Notes: generated by a model not told the origin, from the letters alone. A stretch of DNA of 64,000 nucleotides from JANQIV01 sp050117315 (GCA_050117315.1 JASFMY010000013.1:1-64000), one strand, 5' to 3'; shown: positions 27,027-36,566, counted from the stretch's first letter. A program made the numbers and translations.

Positions 27027-27622
27027 TGTTTTTTTATAAAATATCTAATTCCGAAAAATAAAATTACAATACATGTAATTACTAAAATAATATTGGTATA
27101 TGTTGTTAAATAATAATCAATTAATTCTATGTTTTCGCCAAGCTTTAAACCTACGAAAATGATAAACGCATTCCACAAGAATGCACTGACACCGGCAAGT
27201 AATAATGATTTATAAGTATTTAATTTATGCATCCCGCAGAAAAAACTTATAACAGCCCTGGTACCCGGCAGAAACCTGTTTATTACCACAAGAGTGTAAC
27301 CGTATTTATTAAACCATTTTTCTACTTTATCAAGATCATCTTTATTTAAAAATTTCAGTTTGCCGCTTCTCAAAAGTTTATCGCCAAGGTATCTTCCAAA
27401 CAAAAACATTGTTAAAAAACCAAGCGAGCTGCCCACACTTGTAAGAACAACTATAGGTAAAAATCCCGGTGCGGATTTTGCCAAAAGAGTTGCTCCTATT
27501 ATAACAACAACATCGCTGGGCGAGGGGGGGAAAACATTTTCAATGTATGCAAAGAAAAATAAGATTATATAAATCCAAACAGGATCAATATTTTGAAGGA
27601 AAGTTATAATTTGTTCTAACAT
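27023..27622 (-). CDS. DedA-family membrane protein
   Basis: A 199-residue polytopic protein of the DedA/SNARE-associated family, with FAYIENVFPPSPSDVVVIIG near the start and the diagnostic VINRFLPGTRAVISFFCGM, whose Arg and Gly residues are conserved. Family members flip lipids such as undecaprenyl phosphate or phosphatidylethanolamine at the inner membrane. It overlaps lnt by four bases and is co-transcribed with it, which makes an envelope-lipid role likely. Confidence 0.88.
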   Translation of the reverse strand: MLEQIITFLQNIDPVWIYIILFFFAYIENVFPPSPSDVVVIIGATLLAKSAPGFLPIVVLTSVGSSLGFLTMFLFGRYLGDKLLRSGKLKFLNKDDLDKVEKWFNKYGYTLVVINRFLPGTRAVISFFCGMHKLNTYKSLLLAGVSAFLWNAFIIFVGLKLGENIELIDYYLTTYTNIILVITCIVILFFGIRYFIKKQ

Positions 27623-27641
27623 TTATGTCCTTGAGTTGAAG

Positions 27642-27992
27642 TTACCTGATTGTATAAGAATTATCTTGCAGCAATGCTACTTTGCTGTTAAAGTTAGACA
27701 AATCATAGTTTTCAATAAACCAAATTAATTTTTCGTTTATGCTATTTCGATTGGGTTTTGAAAGCGCAATTACAATTACACCGAAATGTTTTTCAAACAA
27801 AAAAGGAATTGTATGAAAAAAGTCCTTATCGGTAGTTAAAAAAATTGCCGAATTTTTTTGTGCTAAATCAAATATTGATGCATCATCCAAACCTTCATGT
27901 TCTGTACCACGAATATCAATAATTTCATTCCCGGATTTAACAAGTAAATCAATAGAAGATTTTGGGAAATTTTCATCAAGGAAAAATTTCAT
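27642..27992 (-). CDS. DUF5615 PIN-like toxin
   Basis: A 116-residue Mut7-C/PIN-like protein. MKFFLDENFPKSSIDLL supplies the first acidic pair (D6, E7). HEGLDDASIFDLAQKNSAIF and LTTDKDFFH supply the further acidic residues of a PIN-type nuclease. Such proteins are the toxin partner of DUF433 antitoxins and are thought to cut RNA. Its start overlaps the end of the DUF433 gene by four bases, the standard arrangement. Length is complete. Confidence 0.85.
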   Translation of the reverse strand: MKFFLDENFPKSSIDLLVKSGNEIIDIRGTEHEGLDDASIFDLAQKNSAIFLTTDKDFFHTIPFLFEKHFGVIVIALSKPNRNSINEKLIWFIENYDLSNFNSKVALLQDNSYTIR

Positions 27993-28219
27993 GATGCTTT
28001 GCTGTCGTAAGATAAACTTTCATTATTGGATAGATAGCTTCCAAAATATAGCGCCTCTTGAATATCCTCTTTTTTTATATTTGGATAATCTTTTATTATG
28101 TCATTAAAACTATCGCCTGAAGCCAAAGCCCCTAAAATATTGCTCACTAGCACCCTCGTACCTTTTATAACGGGCTTTCCATGGCATACTTTAGGATCAA
28201 TAGAAATTCTCTCAAACAT
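27989..28219 (-). CDS. DUF433 antitoxin
   Basis: A 76-residue protein with the DUF433 signature: ISIDPKVCHGKPVIKGTRVL, then the helix-turn-helix-like GDSFNDIIKDYPNIKKEDIQ. These proteins bind DNA and neutralise a downstream DUF5615 toxin. It lies first in the pair, with ATGA overlap to the toxin. AGGGGAATTA-type purine-rich sequence precedes the start. The pair is likely a chromosomal type II toxin-antitoxin module. Confidence 0.87.
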   Translation of the reverse strand: MFERISIDPKVCHGKPVIKGTRVLVSNILGALASGDSFNDIIKDYPNIKKEDIQEALYFGSYLSNNESLSYDSKAS

Positions 28220-28301
28220 AATTCCCCAAATATTTATTATAATTTATTGATTAATATTTAAGATAATTATTTGGAATTGTCAATTCAGTAAATCTTTTTT
28301 A

Positions 28302-28799
28302 TCAAACATTAGTTTCTTCACATATTAATAGAGCAGTTGCAATAACTTTTACGCCTTCTTCGTTTCCAACAAAACCCATTTTCTCGGATGTTGTAGCTTT
28401 AATAGAAATTTGATTTACTTCACAATCAAGAATTCCTGCAATCGTGCTTCTCATTTTATTTATGTGAGGAGCCATCTTAGGTTTTTCTATCACAATTGTT
28501 GAATCAATATTTCCGATTTTGTATTTCATCGCTCTTACTATTTCGTAAGTTTCTTTCAAAAGTACCTTACTGTCGATCCCCTCATATTGCGGGTCGGTAT
28601 CGGGAAAGTGCTGTCCGATATCGCCCAGGGCAAGAGCGCCCAGCATTGCGTCGCAAATTGCGTGCAGAAGTGCGTCCGCATCCGAGTGGCCTTTCAAGCC
28701 TTTATCAAAAGGTATATCGATGCCGCCTAGAACCAGTCTTCTTCCTGCTTCGAAAGAGTGCACATCATATCCAAACCCAATTCTATAGGGTAATTTCAA
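28302..28799 (-). CDS. ispF: 2-C-methyl-D-erythritol 2,4-cyclodiphosphate synthase
   Basis: A 165-residue enzyme of the MEP isoprenoid pathway. RIGFGYDVHSF carries the zinc-binding Asp and His, GLKGHSDADALLHAICDAML is the family signature with the third zinc ligand, and DIGQHFPDTDPQYEG and IKATTSEKMGFVGNEEGV complete the active site. It converts CDP-ME 2-phosphate to MEcPP with release of CMP. Its start overlaps the acylphosphatase stop by four bases. Length is normal for a stand-alone IspF. Confidence 0.95.
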   Translation of the reverse strand: MKLPYRIGFGYDVHSFEAGRRLVLGGIDIPFDKGLKGHSDADALLHAICDAMLGALALGDIGQHFPDTDPQYEGIDSKVLLKETYEIVRAMKYKIGNIDSTIVIEKPKMAPHINKMRSTIAGILDCEVNQISIKATTSEKMGFVGNEEGVKVIATALLICEETNV

Positions 28800-29080
28800 T
28801 ATCTCACCTCAAATCTGTTGAATTCGTTTTTTGCATCGGTCCATCTTATTGAGTGACTTTTAACATGTGAATGTGACGGGCCTATTTGAACTTTTTTATA
28901 TAAATCTTCTATTAAAAATTTTTCGCCTTCAACAACGGTATAAACATCGCCCGTATATAAATTTTTAACATACCCGGTTAAACCAAGCCTCTCAGCATTG
29001 GTTAAAACAAACCACCTGAACCCTACGCCCTGCACCAAACCCGAGACAATTATTTCCGCTCTAACTTTTTTTTGATCCAT
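28796..29080 (-). CDS. acyP: Acylphosphatase
   Basis: A 94-residue acylphosphatase-fold protein with both catalytic residues visible: the Arg in SGLVQGVGFRWFVL and the Asn in LTGYVKNLYTGDV. It hydrolyses carboxyl-phosphate bonds of small metabolites such as acyl phosphates in the cytoplasm. It overlaps the upstream EamA transporter gene by 20 bases and ispF by 4, placing it in a tight minus-strand operon. The family length is 90-100 residues, so it is complete. Confidence 0.92.
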   Translation of the reverse strand: MDQKKVRAEIIVSGLVQGVGFRWFVLTNAERLGLTGYVKNLYTGDVYTVVEGEKFLIEDLYKKVQIGPSHSHVKSHSIRWTDAKNEFNRFEVRY

Positions 29081-30011
29081 TTTTGTTTAACAGGAAGTCT
29101 AAAATTTCCGAAGTAATTAAACCGGCAAATATTAAAACCGCTCCGATGAAACCTAAATTACTGATTTTTTCACTTATTGCAAAGAAAGCAAAGATGGCGG
29201 CAAAGACGGGCTCAAGTGTAAATATTAACCCGGCCTTTGTCGGTGCAATTAACTTCTGGTATTTCGTCTGAAGTATTGTACTCATAAACGTTGCAAAAAT
29301 TGCCGTGTACAAAATTCCTATAATTAAATTTAATGTTAAGTCAAACTTTGCCGTTTCAATATTCCCGGCGGAAAAAATTATTGCACATAGCAAAGCTAAA
29401 ACTGCAGTCACGTAAATCTGCATGATTGTTAATACCCAAAAGTTGTATTTCTTTGAGATCCCGTCAAGGTAAACAATATAAAGCGCGAAAAAGAAAGCGC
29501 AGGCTAATGTTAAAACATCACCGATATTAAAATCCCCGCCAATCTCACCTATAAATTCATTTAACGATTGTCCACTGCTTGAAAAAAAAGTAATTCCCGC
29601 AGTTACCAGCAACACACCCGATATTGAACCGGCGGTAGGTTTCCTTTTGCTTATAAACAACTGCAGGAAAGGGACCATCACGACAGCGGTACTTGTAAAA
29701 AAACTGGACTTTGTTGCGGAAGTTGATTTTAGCCCCACAGTCTGCGTAGCAAAACTGATGAATAAAATTACTCCTAAAACCAAACCTGCTATTACAGAAT
29801 TTTTGTTAAAGTGGTTTTTATATTTGAAAAGGAAAGGTGTTATTAAAATACTTGCTATAGTAAAACGGGTTGCAATAAAAAGCATCGGTGAGGTATCTTC
29901 AAGCGATTCTTTTATAATTACAAATGTCGCTCCCCAAAACAAGGTAACAACAACCATAACTATTTCGCCTTTATACTTGCTCGGGAGTTTGCCGGTTATT
30001 TTAGTCTTCAA
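29061..30011 (-). CDS. EamA/DMT-family transporter
   Basis: A 316-residue inner-membrane protein with ten predicted helices in two EamA halves. The first opens GEIVMVVVTLFWGATFVIIK and the second opens at about residue 165 (VLTLACAFFFALYIVYL). The conserved Pro/Glu near the end, LIFTLEPVFAAIFAFFAISE, is the typical second-half signature. Members export amino acids or other metabolites, and the substrate here is unknown. It overlaps era by 11 bases upstream and acyP by 20 bases downstream. Confidence 0.88.
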   Translation of the reverse strand: MKTKITGKLPSKYKGEIVMVVVTLFWGATFVIIKESLEDTSPMLFIATRFTIASILITPFLFKYKNHFNKNSVIAGLVLGVILFISFATQTVGLKSTSATKSSFFTSTAVVMVPFLQLFISKRKPTAGSISGVLLVTAGITFFSSSGQSLNEFIGEIGGDFNIGDVLTLACAFFFALYIVYLDGISKKYNFWVLTIMQIYVTAVLALLCAIIFSAGNIETAKFDLTLNLIIGILYTAIFATFMSTILQTKYQKLIAPTKAGLIFTLEPVFAAIFAFFAISEKISNLGFIGAVLIFAGLITSEILDFLLNKNGSKKS

Positions 30012-30906
30012 TTGAATAGCCGTATTGTTTCAGCATGTTGGGATTTGTGCGCCATTTCTCTCTTACTTTTACTCTTAATTCAAGAAAAACTTCACGTTGT
30101 AAAAAGTCGTCAATTGCTTCGCGGGAATATCTGCCAAGCTTTTTGATTGCTTCTCCTTTCTTGCCTAAAATGATGGGTTTCTGGGTTTCCTTTTCAACAA
30201 CTATTGCAGCCAGAATATAATCTTTACCTTTTTCTCTTTCTTTGAAATCTTCTATCAAAACTTCCGTGCTGTAAGGGACTTCATCTTTATATAATTCAAA
30301 AATTTTACCGCGGATAATTTCGGAGACAAAAAATCTCTCGTTCGCATCTGTCAACTGGTCATCCGGGAAATATTTCGGATGTTCCGGCAACAGTTCAATT
30401 AATGATTCAATCAATCCCCCGGTGTTGACTTTTAGTTTTGCAGATAACGGGATTATTTTTGAGAAGTTTTTATTATTGCCGAATTTTTCCGAAATGTGTT
30501 TAATTTCTTCTTCGTTGGAATTATCAATTTTGTTTATAACCAAAATTTTGGGACACTTTTCTTTTCTAACTATTTTTTTCACGGATTCATTATTAAGAAG
30601 TTTATTTCCTTCTTTATCGTTTTCGATATCAATCATGAATAATAAAACATCTGTTTCCTGCGAAGATTTAAAAACGTAATCCAGCATCTTTTCCTGCAGC
30701 ATGTATTTTGGTTCAAGTATGCCGGGCGTATCCAGGAATATGATTTGATAATCTTCTTCCGATAATATGCCTAATATTCTTTTACGCGTAGTCTGCGGCT
30801 TTGACGTAGCAACAGATAAATCTTGCCCAAGAAGAGCATTCATCAAAGTTGATTTGCCCGCATTCGGTAAACCTATTATTGTAACAAATCCGGATTTTGT
30901 ATTCAT
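30001..30906 (-). CDS. era: GTPase Era
   Basis: A 301-residue GTPase for 16S rRNA maturation and 30S assembly. G1 is GLPNAGKSTLMN (residues 12-23), G2/G3 include TTRKRI and FLDTPGI, and G4 is LVINKID. The C-terminal KH domain is present: IILGKKGEAIKKLGRYSREA with the GxxG loop, then FLQREVFLELRVKVREKWR. The length and domain order are standard. It leads the era-eamA-acyP-ispF overlap group. Confidence 0.95.
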   Translation of the reverse strand: MNTKSGFVTIIGLPNAGKSTLMNALLGQDLSVATSKPQTTRKRILGILSEEDYQIIFLDTPGILEPKYMLQEKMLDYVFKSSQETDVLLFMIDIENDKEGNKLLNNESVKKIVRKEKCPKILVINKIDNSNEEEIKHISEKFGNNKNFSKIIPLSAKLKVNTGGLIESLIELLPEHPKYFPDDQLTDANERFFVSEIIRGKIFELYKDEVPYSTEVLIEDFKEREKGKDYILAAIVVEKETQKPIILGKKGEAIKKLGRYSREAIDDFLQREVFLELRVKVREKWRTNPNMLKQYGYSIED

Positions 30907-30929
30907 GCTTGATTATTATTAAACGCCGA

Positions 30930-30947
30930 GCCAATATAGATATTGGC
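30930..30947 (-). terminator. Small hairpin downstream of the subtilase gene
   Basis: GCCAATA at 30930-30936 pairs with TATTGGC at 30941-30947 around a four-base loop. It lies between the stop of the minus-strand subtilase gene (31030) and the start of era (30906). No T run follows on the minus strand, so it may be a weak terminator or a 5' leader hairpin of era. Confidence 0.35.
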
Positions 30948-31029
30948 TTTATGAAAGGCAATTTTCAGCTATTCTCATATATTATCGAGTTATGTTATAG
31001 TTCCTATCTTTTATTTTATAAATCAACCT

Positions 31030-34000
31030 TTATTTCAAAAGGACAAGTTTCTTTACTTCTGAAAATTTCTTTGATTTTAGTCTGTAGCAATATATACCGC
31101 TTGCCAGGTGACCCGCATTAAACACTACACTGTGAAATCCTTTTTCCATTTCTTCATTCACGAGTGTCGCTACTTTTTCACCAAGGATATTGTAGACCTC
31201 AAGGGTTACCTTACCTGAGGATTGAAGAAAAAAACCTATGGTCGTAGTCGGGTTAAAAGGATTAGGATAATTCTGATAAAGCGTGTACGAATCCGGTATA
31301 TTTTCAAATTCACTCTTTTCTTCGGTTGAAGTTACCAAACCGGCAGCGCCTTCGACCCATTCGGTATATTGCATGTGTGCATTACGGTGATAAATAGAGT
31401 AATCCGACACCTCATCGCCGAAACCTTCGTTTAGCGGCAAGTAGGCAAGCAGCCCTTCTTCATCTCCGCGCAGACCTTTATATAAAAACTCCGAAATTTC
31501 ATCACCCGAACGAAGCAGATTCCACATCCTTATCTCATCAATAGCTCCGTAAAATGTGTTTCCCCAAAACCCCTCACTGCCTACCGATAAATAGAACAAT
31601 GAGTTATCTTCCAGCGTATCGGGCAATTCCCCGTCGCTCGTAAGCTGTTGTTCAATACCGTCAATAAATATTTTCATCTCTTTTTGATCTACATCATAAG
31701 TAGCGGCTATATGCTGCCATTCTCCTAATGTAATTGAATTTGCCGGGGTAGTGTGAGTTGTATAAGTATCCGTCCAATAATCATAAATTGTTCTGAATGT
31801 AATCAACTTTCCATCACAGTTAAGAAACATAGCTGTTGAAAATTTATTAAAAAGGCAGTCCGACCCGCCGGATAAATCTCCTTCATAAGGTTTTATCCAA
31901 ATTTCAAACGTCATGGCAGTATTCATAGCAAAAGTAGAATCGGACATAACGGAAAGAGTGCTCTTCGAATAATAATCTGAGCTCCCGTTAAACTCCAAGG
32001 CGTTTTCCTTTCCAACAACTTTTATGTATTCGTTTTTAGTAACTGTTTTTGTATTTACGCCGTCGGATATTTCGAGGCTCACAGTATAAATGCCTACTTT
32101 ATCGTAAGTCCATTCCGGGTAAAGTTCTTCCGAATCAACAATATTGTCATTATTAAAGTCCCATTTTCGTGAAATTATTTGCATGCCTGAATCGGGCGTC
32201 GATAAATCGTAAAACTTAACTGTAAAGGGAACATGCCCTCCGAGTGTTCTTGCGTCAAAATCCGCATAAAAGTTTATAGTGATATTGAAGAAAGAACAAA
32301 TTCCCTTAAGAAAATTTATCCGGTTACTTGCCGAATCGCTATCAAACAATTGGGCGAATGGGTACGAAAAGCAGAGTGACCTTTGCCCTTGCAGACCTTC
32401 ATTCTGAATTCCAACAATACCGTAATTATTCCCGGTAAAGGCCGCTTTTCCTATTGCATTCGGCTCATATACCTCAATGGCTTCAACATTATCCCGGACT
32501 GTCCCGGTAAAAACCATGCCTTCCGTAATTGTATTATCCATACCGTACAAAGTATCAATAGGATTTTCCAACTCCGAGATTACTTTTACATTTTGCAAAC
32601 CCAAAAGCGCCAGCAGATTCTTATTATCGGTGTAATAACTAAAGAGAGCGGCGGATTCCACATACAACTTGCCGCCTTGTTCAAGATATTCTTCAATTTC
32701 CGATTCATGTAATTCGGGATCGCCGTAGTCCGTGGCGCCGTATGAAAGAAAAACAGCGTCGAAGCAAGTTAATGATGAAGGGAAAGAATACCCCGAATTA
32801 TAAATCACATCATAACCCTGCGCCACGAAGAAATCTTGTAAAAAAATCCCGCTGAAATCAGGGTCGTTCTCGTTGAGTTCGTAAACAAAAATTCCCGAGG
32901 ACGGCAGAATTTCCAATGTAAATTCATAATCGCTCATTACCACGGGTATGTCCGAATCCGCCGTAATTTTCAAGGTAACGAAGTGATATTCGGCGTCTTC
33001 TTTTATACGTATTGTAAATGCGTCCTTAATATAAGTATAATCATCGGGGATTAATTTACCGGAAACGGAATTACTTATGATCTCCACATCCGGATCGTCT
33101 GAGGATAAGTAGAATGTAACTCTATCGTTATAAAGGTAATTGGAACAGTTCTGCACTGTTAGGGTAAGCGTACTTTCGCTCCCGGCTTTAACAGCAGCCT
33201 CTTCACCTGTGGATAATGAAACTTCATTAACAATCAACTTGTACATTTCTGGTATTACGATAACACTGTCTGTAAGAGCCCTAAAGGCATTTATTCTTCC
33301 GCCTCCCAATTTGTTTTCATAACCGGGATTCAGACCATCTATATTATCTGCCGTATACATTATTCGTTCTACTAATTTCTCATTGCTTAAACCGGGGAAA
33401 TAAGACTTCATTAATGCCAATAACCCGGCAGCAAGCGGTGAAGACATAGAAGTTCCGCTCTTTGTAGTATAGTCATCGGTATAACTTGTACTGTAAATTT
33501 TATACGGAGCCATAACATCTATCGCACTTCCGTAATTAGTCCAGCTATACAATCCGTCTTCAGAGTTTATTCCGCCAACAGCAATAGTGTGTGGGTACCG
33601 TGCCGGGTAATTAACTGTTTCGACACCGTCGTTGCCCGCGGCGCATACAACAATACTTCCCAGCATGGAAGCATATTTAACGGCTTCTTCGGCAGCCCGG
33701 TAATAAAAATCACTGCCCCAACTGCAATTAATAATATCAGCTCCGGCTTCAGCAAGGTAAATAATTCCTTGATATCCGTCAATAATATATCCCGGGTACG
33801 GACTTAAATTAGAACTCTGGCAGACAGTCATTATCTTTGCATTCCAACTTATTCCTGCGACACCTATCTCGTTATTAGTTGTTGCTGCTGCAATACCGGC
33901 AACATGAGTTCCGTGCCCGTCGGGATCGTTTGGATTACTAGGATCTTCACCATATACTCCCATCGAATTCCACCCTATAAAATCATCAGGATAACCGTTC

Positions 34001-34683
34001 CTGTCATCATCAATCCCGTTCCTGTCGCCGGGGTCCAAAACCCAGGCAGAATCCGCCCATTCAATTACGTGTCCGTCGTTATCGGCATCTTCCCCCAGGT
34101 TCTGCCATATGTTGTCTATCAGATCGGGATGATCCCATTTAACCCCTGTGTCGCAGATGCCTATAATTATTGGCTTTGAACCGTTCTCACATTTATGAAT
34201 ATCCCAGGCCTCCTCGGCTTTTATCTGCTTAAGGTGATCTTGCAATGAATAAAGCGAATCATTGGGCACGTCATTGGGATAGTAGATTGGTACCGGTTCG
34301 GCATATTCAACATTAGAGTCTTCCGAAAGTTCTTCAACAAGCTTTTCTATATCCGTATTATCCGGTAGTTCAATTTTATAAATCCTTGAAAGATCGGGCA
34401 AATCGGAACCGCTTGGGATCGGCTTATGATTAAACCGTTTTGAAATACTTTTCGCACCGTAACGTGATAGTTTTTCATCGACTGAAGATATACCTAATGT
34501 ATTAGTTCCTTTTGCCAAACTTTGCGGCAGTCTCTCTTTTAACTTTACTGTTATTACTCCTTTTTGAAATAACGGTCTTTCGTTCAAGGCTGAATTACCC
34601 GATAAGTTTTGCGAAAGATAATTTTGAGTAAAACCGGTAAAAAAAAGAACCGCAGCCAGCATGGTTAAAATTTTCCTGACCAT
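31030..34683 (-). CDS. Secreted subtilisin-like (S8) protease with PKD, LamG and T9SS sorting domains
   Basis: A 1217-residue exported protease. After the signal peptide (about 1-25) comes a propeptide-like segment (about 40-140). The S8 catalytic triad is then clear: Asp in GICDTGVKWDHPDL, His in GHGTHVAGIAA, Ser in KSGTSMSSPLAAG, with the oxyanion Asn in VVCAAGNDG. A glutamine amidotransferase-like segment, a PKD domain (ISRKWDFNNDNIVDSEEL) and a LamG/Con A-like domain (about 930-1110) follow. The C-terminal type A sorting domain (YTLYQNYPNPFNPTTTIGF) sends it through the type IX system. It probably digests proteins outside the cell. It is a single gene with no enzyme neighbour. Confidence 0.93.
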   Translation of the reverse strand: MVRKILTMLAAVLFFTGFTQNYLSQNLSGNSALNERPLFQKGVITVKLKERLPQSLAKGTNTLGISSVDEKLSRYGAKSISKRFNHKPIPSGSDLPDLSRIYKIELPDNTDIEKLVEELSEDSNVEYAEPVPIYYPNDVPNDSLYSLQDHLKQIKAEEAWDIHKCENGSKPIIIGICDTGVKWDHPDLIDNIWQNLGEDADNDGHVIEWADSAWVLDPGDRNGIDDDRNGYPDDFIGWNSMGVYGEDPSNPNDPDGHGTHVAGIAAATTNNEIGVAGISWNAKIMTVCQSSNLSPYPGYIIDGYQGIIYLAEAGADIINCSWGSDFYYRAAEEAVKYASMLGSIVVCAAGNDGVETVNYPARYPHTIAVGGINSEDGLYSWTNYGSAIDVMAPYKIYSTSYTDDYTTKSGTSMSSPLAAGLLALMKSYFPGLSNEKLVERIMYTADNIDGLNPGYENKLGGGRINAFRALTDSVIVIPEMYKLIVNEVSLSTGEEAAVKAGSESTLTLTVQNCSNYLYNDRVTFYLSSDDPDVEIISNSVSGKLIPDDYTYIKDAFTIRIKEDAEYHFVTLKITADSDIPVVMSDYEFTLEILPSSGIFVYELNENDPDFSGIFLQDFFVAQGYDVIYNSGYSFPSSLTCFDAVFLSYGATDYGDPELHESEIEEYLEQGGKLYVESAALFSYYTDNKNLLALLGLQNVKVISELENPIDTLYGMDNTITEGMVFTGTVRDNVEAIEVYEPNAIGKAAFTGNNYGIVGIQNEGLQGQRSLCFSYPFAQLFDSDSASNRINFLKGICSFFNITINFYADFDARTLGGHVPFTVKFYDLSTPDSGMQIISRKWDFNNDNIVDSEELYPEWTYDKVGIYTVSLEISDGVNTKTVTKNEYIKVVGKENALEFNGSSDYYSKSTLSVMSDSTFAMNTAMTFEIWIKPYEGDLSGGSDCLFNKFSTAMFLNCDGKLITFRTIYDYWTDTYTTHTTPANSITLGEWQHIAATYDVDQKEMKIFIDGIEQQLTSDGELPDTLEDNSLFYLSVGSEGFWGNTFYGAIDEIRMWNLLRSGDEISEFLYKGLRGDEEGLLAYLPLNEGFGDEVSDYSIYHRNAHMQYTEWVEGAAGLVTSTEEKSEFENIPDSYTLYQNYPNPFNPTTTIGFFLQSSGKVTLEVYNILGEKVATLVNEEMEKGFHSVVFNAGHLASGIYCYRLKSKKFSEVKKLVLLK

Positions 34684-34820
34684 AGTATCACCCTATTGAT
34701 ATTAAGCGTAAAAAAAATTTGAAATACTATATATAATAAATATATTCAGACTTATTGTCACTATATGTGAAATTATAAAAAAATGATTTGATTATTCAGG
34801 TAAAGAGATTTGTATAATAA

Positions 34821-35008
34821 AGTTTCTGCAAAATAAAAAGTCTGACATTTCGAACCCGTTTTTTGGGTGAGCCTGTCCGCCGCCTGTGCGCCTTTGGCGT
34901 ATCTTTTTGGCGGGAAATCTTTCAATTAGATTTCAAAGATTTCTCTCCCGATAAAAAACATCAGGATCGAAATGACAAAACGTTTAGATATCTAATTTTG
35001 CAGAAACT
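34821..35008. repeat. 188-bp interspersed element with 14-bp inverted ends
   Basis: AGTTTCTGCAAAAT at 34821-34834 is the exact inverse of ATTTTGCAGAAACT at 34995-35008. Inside are CATTTCGA/TCGAAATG arms near 34847 and 34967 and the string GGCGGGAAATCTT, later AAGATTTCTC, shared with the element at 40987-41099. It is non-coding and looks like a miniature mobile element. The 116-bp palindromic element begins 4 bases beyond its right end. Confidence 0.7.
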
Positions 35009-35012
35009 CTAA

Positions 35013-35128
35013 TATACACAAGCCAAATTGGTTTTGGGACTTTGTTTTTATTTCGAACTCACCTAAATCCTCTCTTAAAAAGAGAGGATTTTATGGCAAA
35101 ATCCCAAAACCAATTTACAACAAGTATA
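35013..35128 (-). mobile_element. 116-bp palindromic element, copy 1 (inverted orientation)
   Basis: An imperfect palindrome. TATACACAAGCCAAATTGG at the left pairs with CCAATTTACAACAAGTATA at the right, continuing through GGTTTTGGGA/TCCCAAAACC. The centre holds a second hairpin, AAATCCTCTCTT with AAGAGAGGATTT. Further copies occur at 41495, 48933, 50265 and 51287. No coding capacity is present, so any movement needs a transposase supplied elsewhere. The 35129-35280 remainder of this gap shows nothing else clear. Confidence 0.8.
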
Positions 35129-35280
35129 TATTACCAGCGTTTAGCTAAGAATATTTCCCATGCATAACCACTTTAAATCATAAACATTTTCGCTGTTGCT
35201 TGATTAAAGGCAAAACCATTAAACAACAAGCAAATTTAGTGGTTGGTTTTTAGCAAAACAAATAAGGAAAGAAATAATCC

Positions 35281-35811
35281 TTAATGACTGAACCTGTTCA
35301 GTTTTCCTTTGAAGTTTTTGTGGTTCTCAATTATAAAGTACCCGCTTATCAAAAGCACAAAGGTTAAACCGACTCCAATCAAAATCATGTTATCGTTATT
35401 CAATATTGAATTAAGATGTTCAATACCTACGGAGAACATTTTTTTAGTACCCTGAACATATTTATTATCATCATCTACTACCGAAGAAGAGCCCCAATCA
35501 ATTTTTGAAACCGCGTAACCTAAAATGCCTATAATTACCAATACAAAAAATGATATTATAGAAACAAAAAAGTAACTGACCTTTTCTTTTGCTGTCGATG
35601 ATCCTGCAGCAATTCTCTTCATAAAAGTTTCGGTGAAATTTACCGGAGCCGGCGTTACTTCCATTTCATGCAGAATTTTATCCGCCAGACGAAGCGCTTT
35701 TAATTTTGCTTGAGCTTCAGAATCATTTTTAAAAGCTTCGGTAAGCTCCTTTAACTCAACTTCTGTAAGCTCATTATCTATATATTTATTTAACAATTCG
35801 TCGTTTATCAT
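35281..35811 (-). CDS. Probable membrane anti-sigma factor
   Basis: A 176-residue protein with a cytoplasmic N-terminal region (MINDELLNKYIDNELTEVEL) typical of anti-sigma factors in sigma/anti-sigma pairs. Two hydrophobic segments follow, near 85-105 (YFFVSIISFFVLVIIGILGY) and 145-165 (MILIGVGLTFVLLISGYFII). The zinc ligands of the ZAS family are absent. Its start overlaps the end of the ECF sigma gene by four bases (ATGA), so it is translationally coupled to it, which is the main argument for the anti-sigma role. Confidence 0.7.
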   Translation of the reverse strand: MINDELLNKYIDNELTEVELKELTEAFKNDSEAQAKLKALRLADKILHEMEVTPAPVNFTETFMKRIAAGSSTAKEKVSYFFVSIISFFVLVIIGILGYAVSKIDWGSSSVVDDDNKYVQGTKKMFSVGIEHLNSILNNDNMILIGVGLTFVLLISGYFIIENHKNFKGKLNRFSH

Positions 35812-36371
35812 ATTACCTCCTGGTAGTTATGCTTCAACAATAGATCGCGCAAAGAGTTTCTTGACCTGTGTAAAAGCACTTTCGCGTTCACCAAAGATAT
35901 ATCCATTACCTGGCTTATCTCGTTCAGCGACATGTCGTCAATATAAAATAAAATCAGGACTAATGCATTTCTTATAGGGAGTTTATCTATCATTTTCAAC
36001 AAGTATTCTTTTGCGTTTGTTGTTGTAGAATAAACTTCGTTATCGAAATCGCCGAGTTCAAAGTGTTCGTCGATAGAATACATTTCCTGTTCAACTTTTC
36101 TTTTTTTGCTTGCAACAATTGTCAATCCGGTATTGTATGCAATTCTATAAAACCATGTAGAAAATTTTGATTCCCTTCTAAAACTTGCCAGTGAATTATA
36201 TGCTTTTAAAAAGCTGTCCTGCAAGGCCTCTTCGGCATCCATCTCATTCCTCAAAAGTCTTTTTAAAAGGGAAAAAGCTTTATCTTTGTACTTATCTACC
36301 AATAAAGCAAAATCGCCTTGGTTACCTTTTAAAACAGAATCTATAATTTCTATGTCGGATAATTTCTTCAT
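35808..36371 (-). CDS. ECF RNA polymerase sigma factor, RpoE-like
   Basis: A 187-residue sigma-70 family protein. Region 2 includes FALLVDKYKDKAFSLLKRLL and AEEALQDSFLKAYNSLASFR followed by FSTWFYRIAYN. Region 4 is MIDKLPIRNALVLILFYIDD with the helix-turn-helix MSLNEISQVMDISLVNAKVL. It probably controls an envelope-stress or similar regulon and is held inactive by the coupled membrane protein downstream. It belongs to a different subgroup from the two FecI-like sigma factors in this window. Confidence 0.92.
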   Translation of the reverse strand: MKKLSDIEIIDSVLKGNQGDFALLVDKYKDKAFSLLKRLLRNEMDAEEALQDSFLKAYNSLASFRRESKFSTWFYRIAYNTGLTIVASKKRKVEQEMYSIDEHFELGDFDNEVYSTTTNAKEYLLKMIDKLPIRNALVLILFYIDDMSLNEISQVMDISLVNAKVLLHRSRNSLRDLLLKHNYQEVI

Positions 36372-36566
36372 CTGTACTTATGACAGGCCTTTTCCAAAAA
36401 GGTTACAAAAAAGAAAATTTCAAAATCATGTAACCTTTTTATTTATCAACTTAGTCTCAAGAAAGGAACGAATAAATTTAAGTCAATTTTGGAAAAGATA
36501 ATTAGAAATATTTGTAACCTTTTAATAATACTTTAGTCAAAAAAAATAAAGACAAGGAGATAAATT

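Noticed and set aside
15192..34683. Genes of the type IX secretion machinery itself
   Set aside because: Only cargo proteins with sorting domains are present. None of the Por/Spr core components was recognised in the window.
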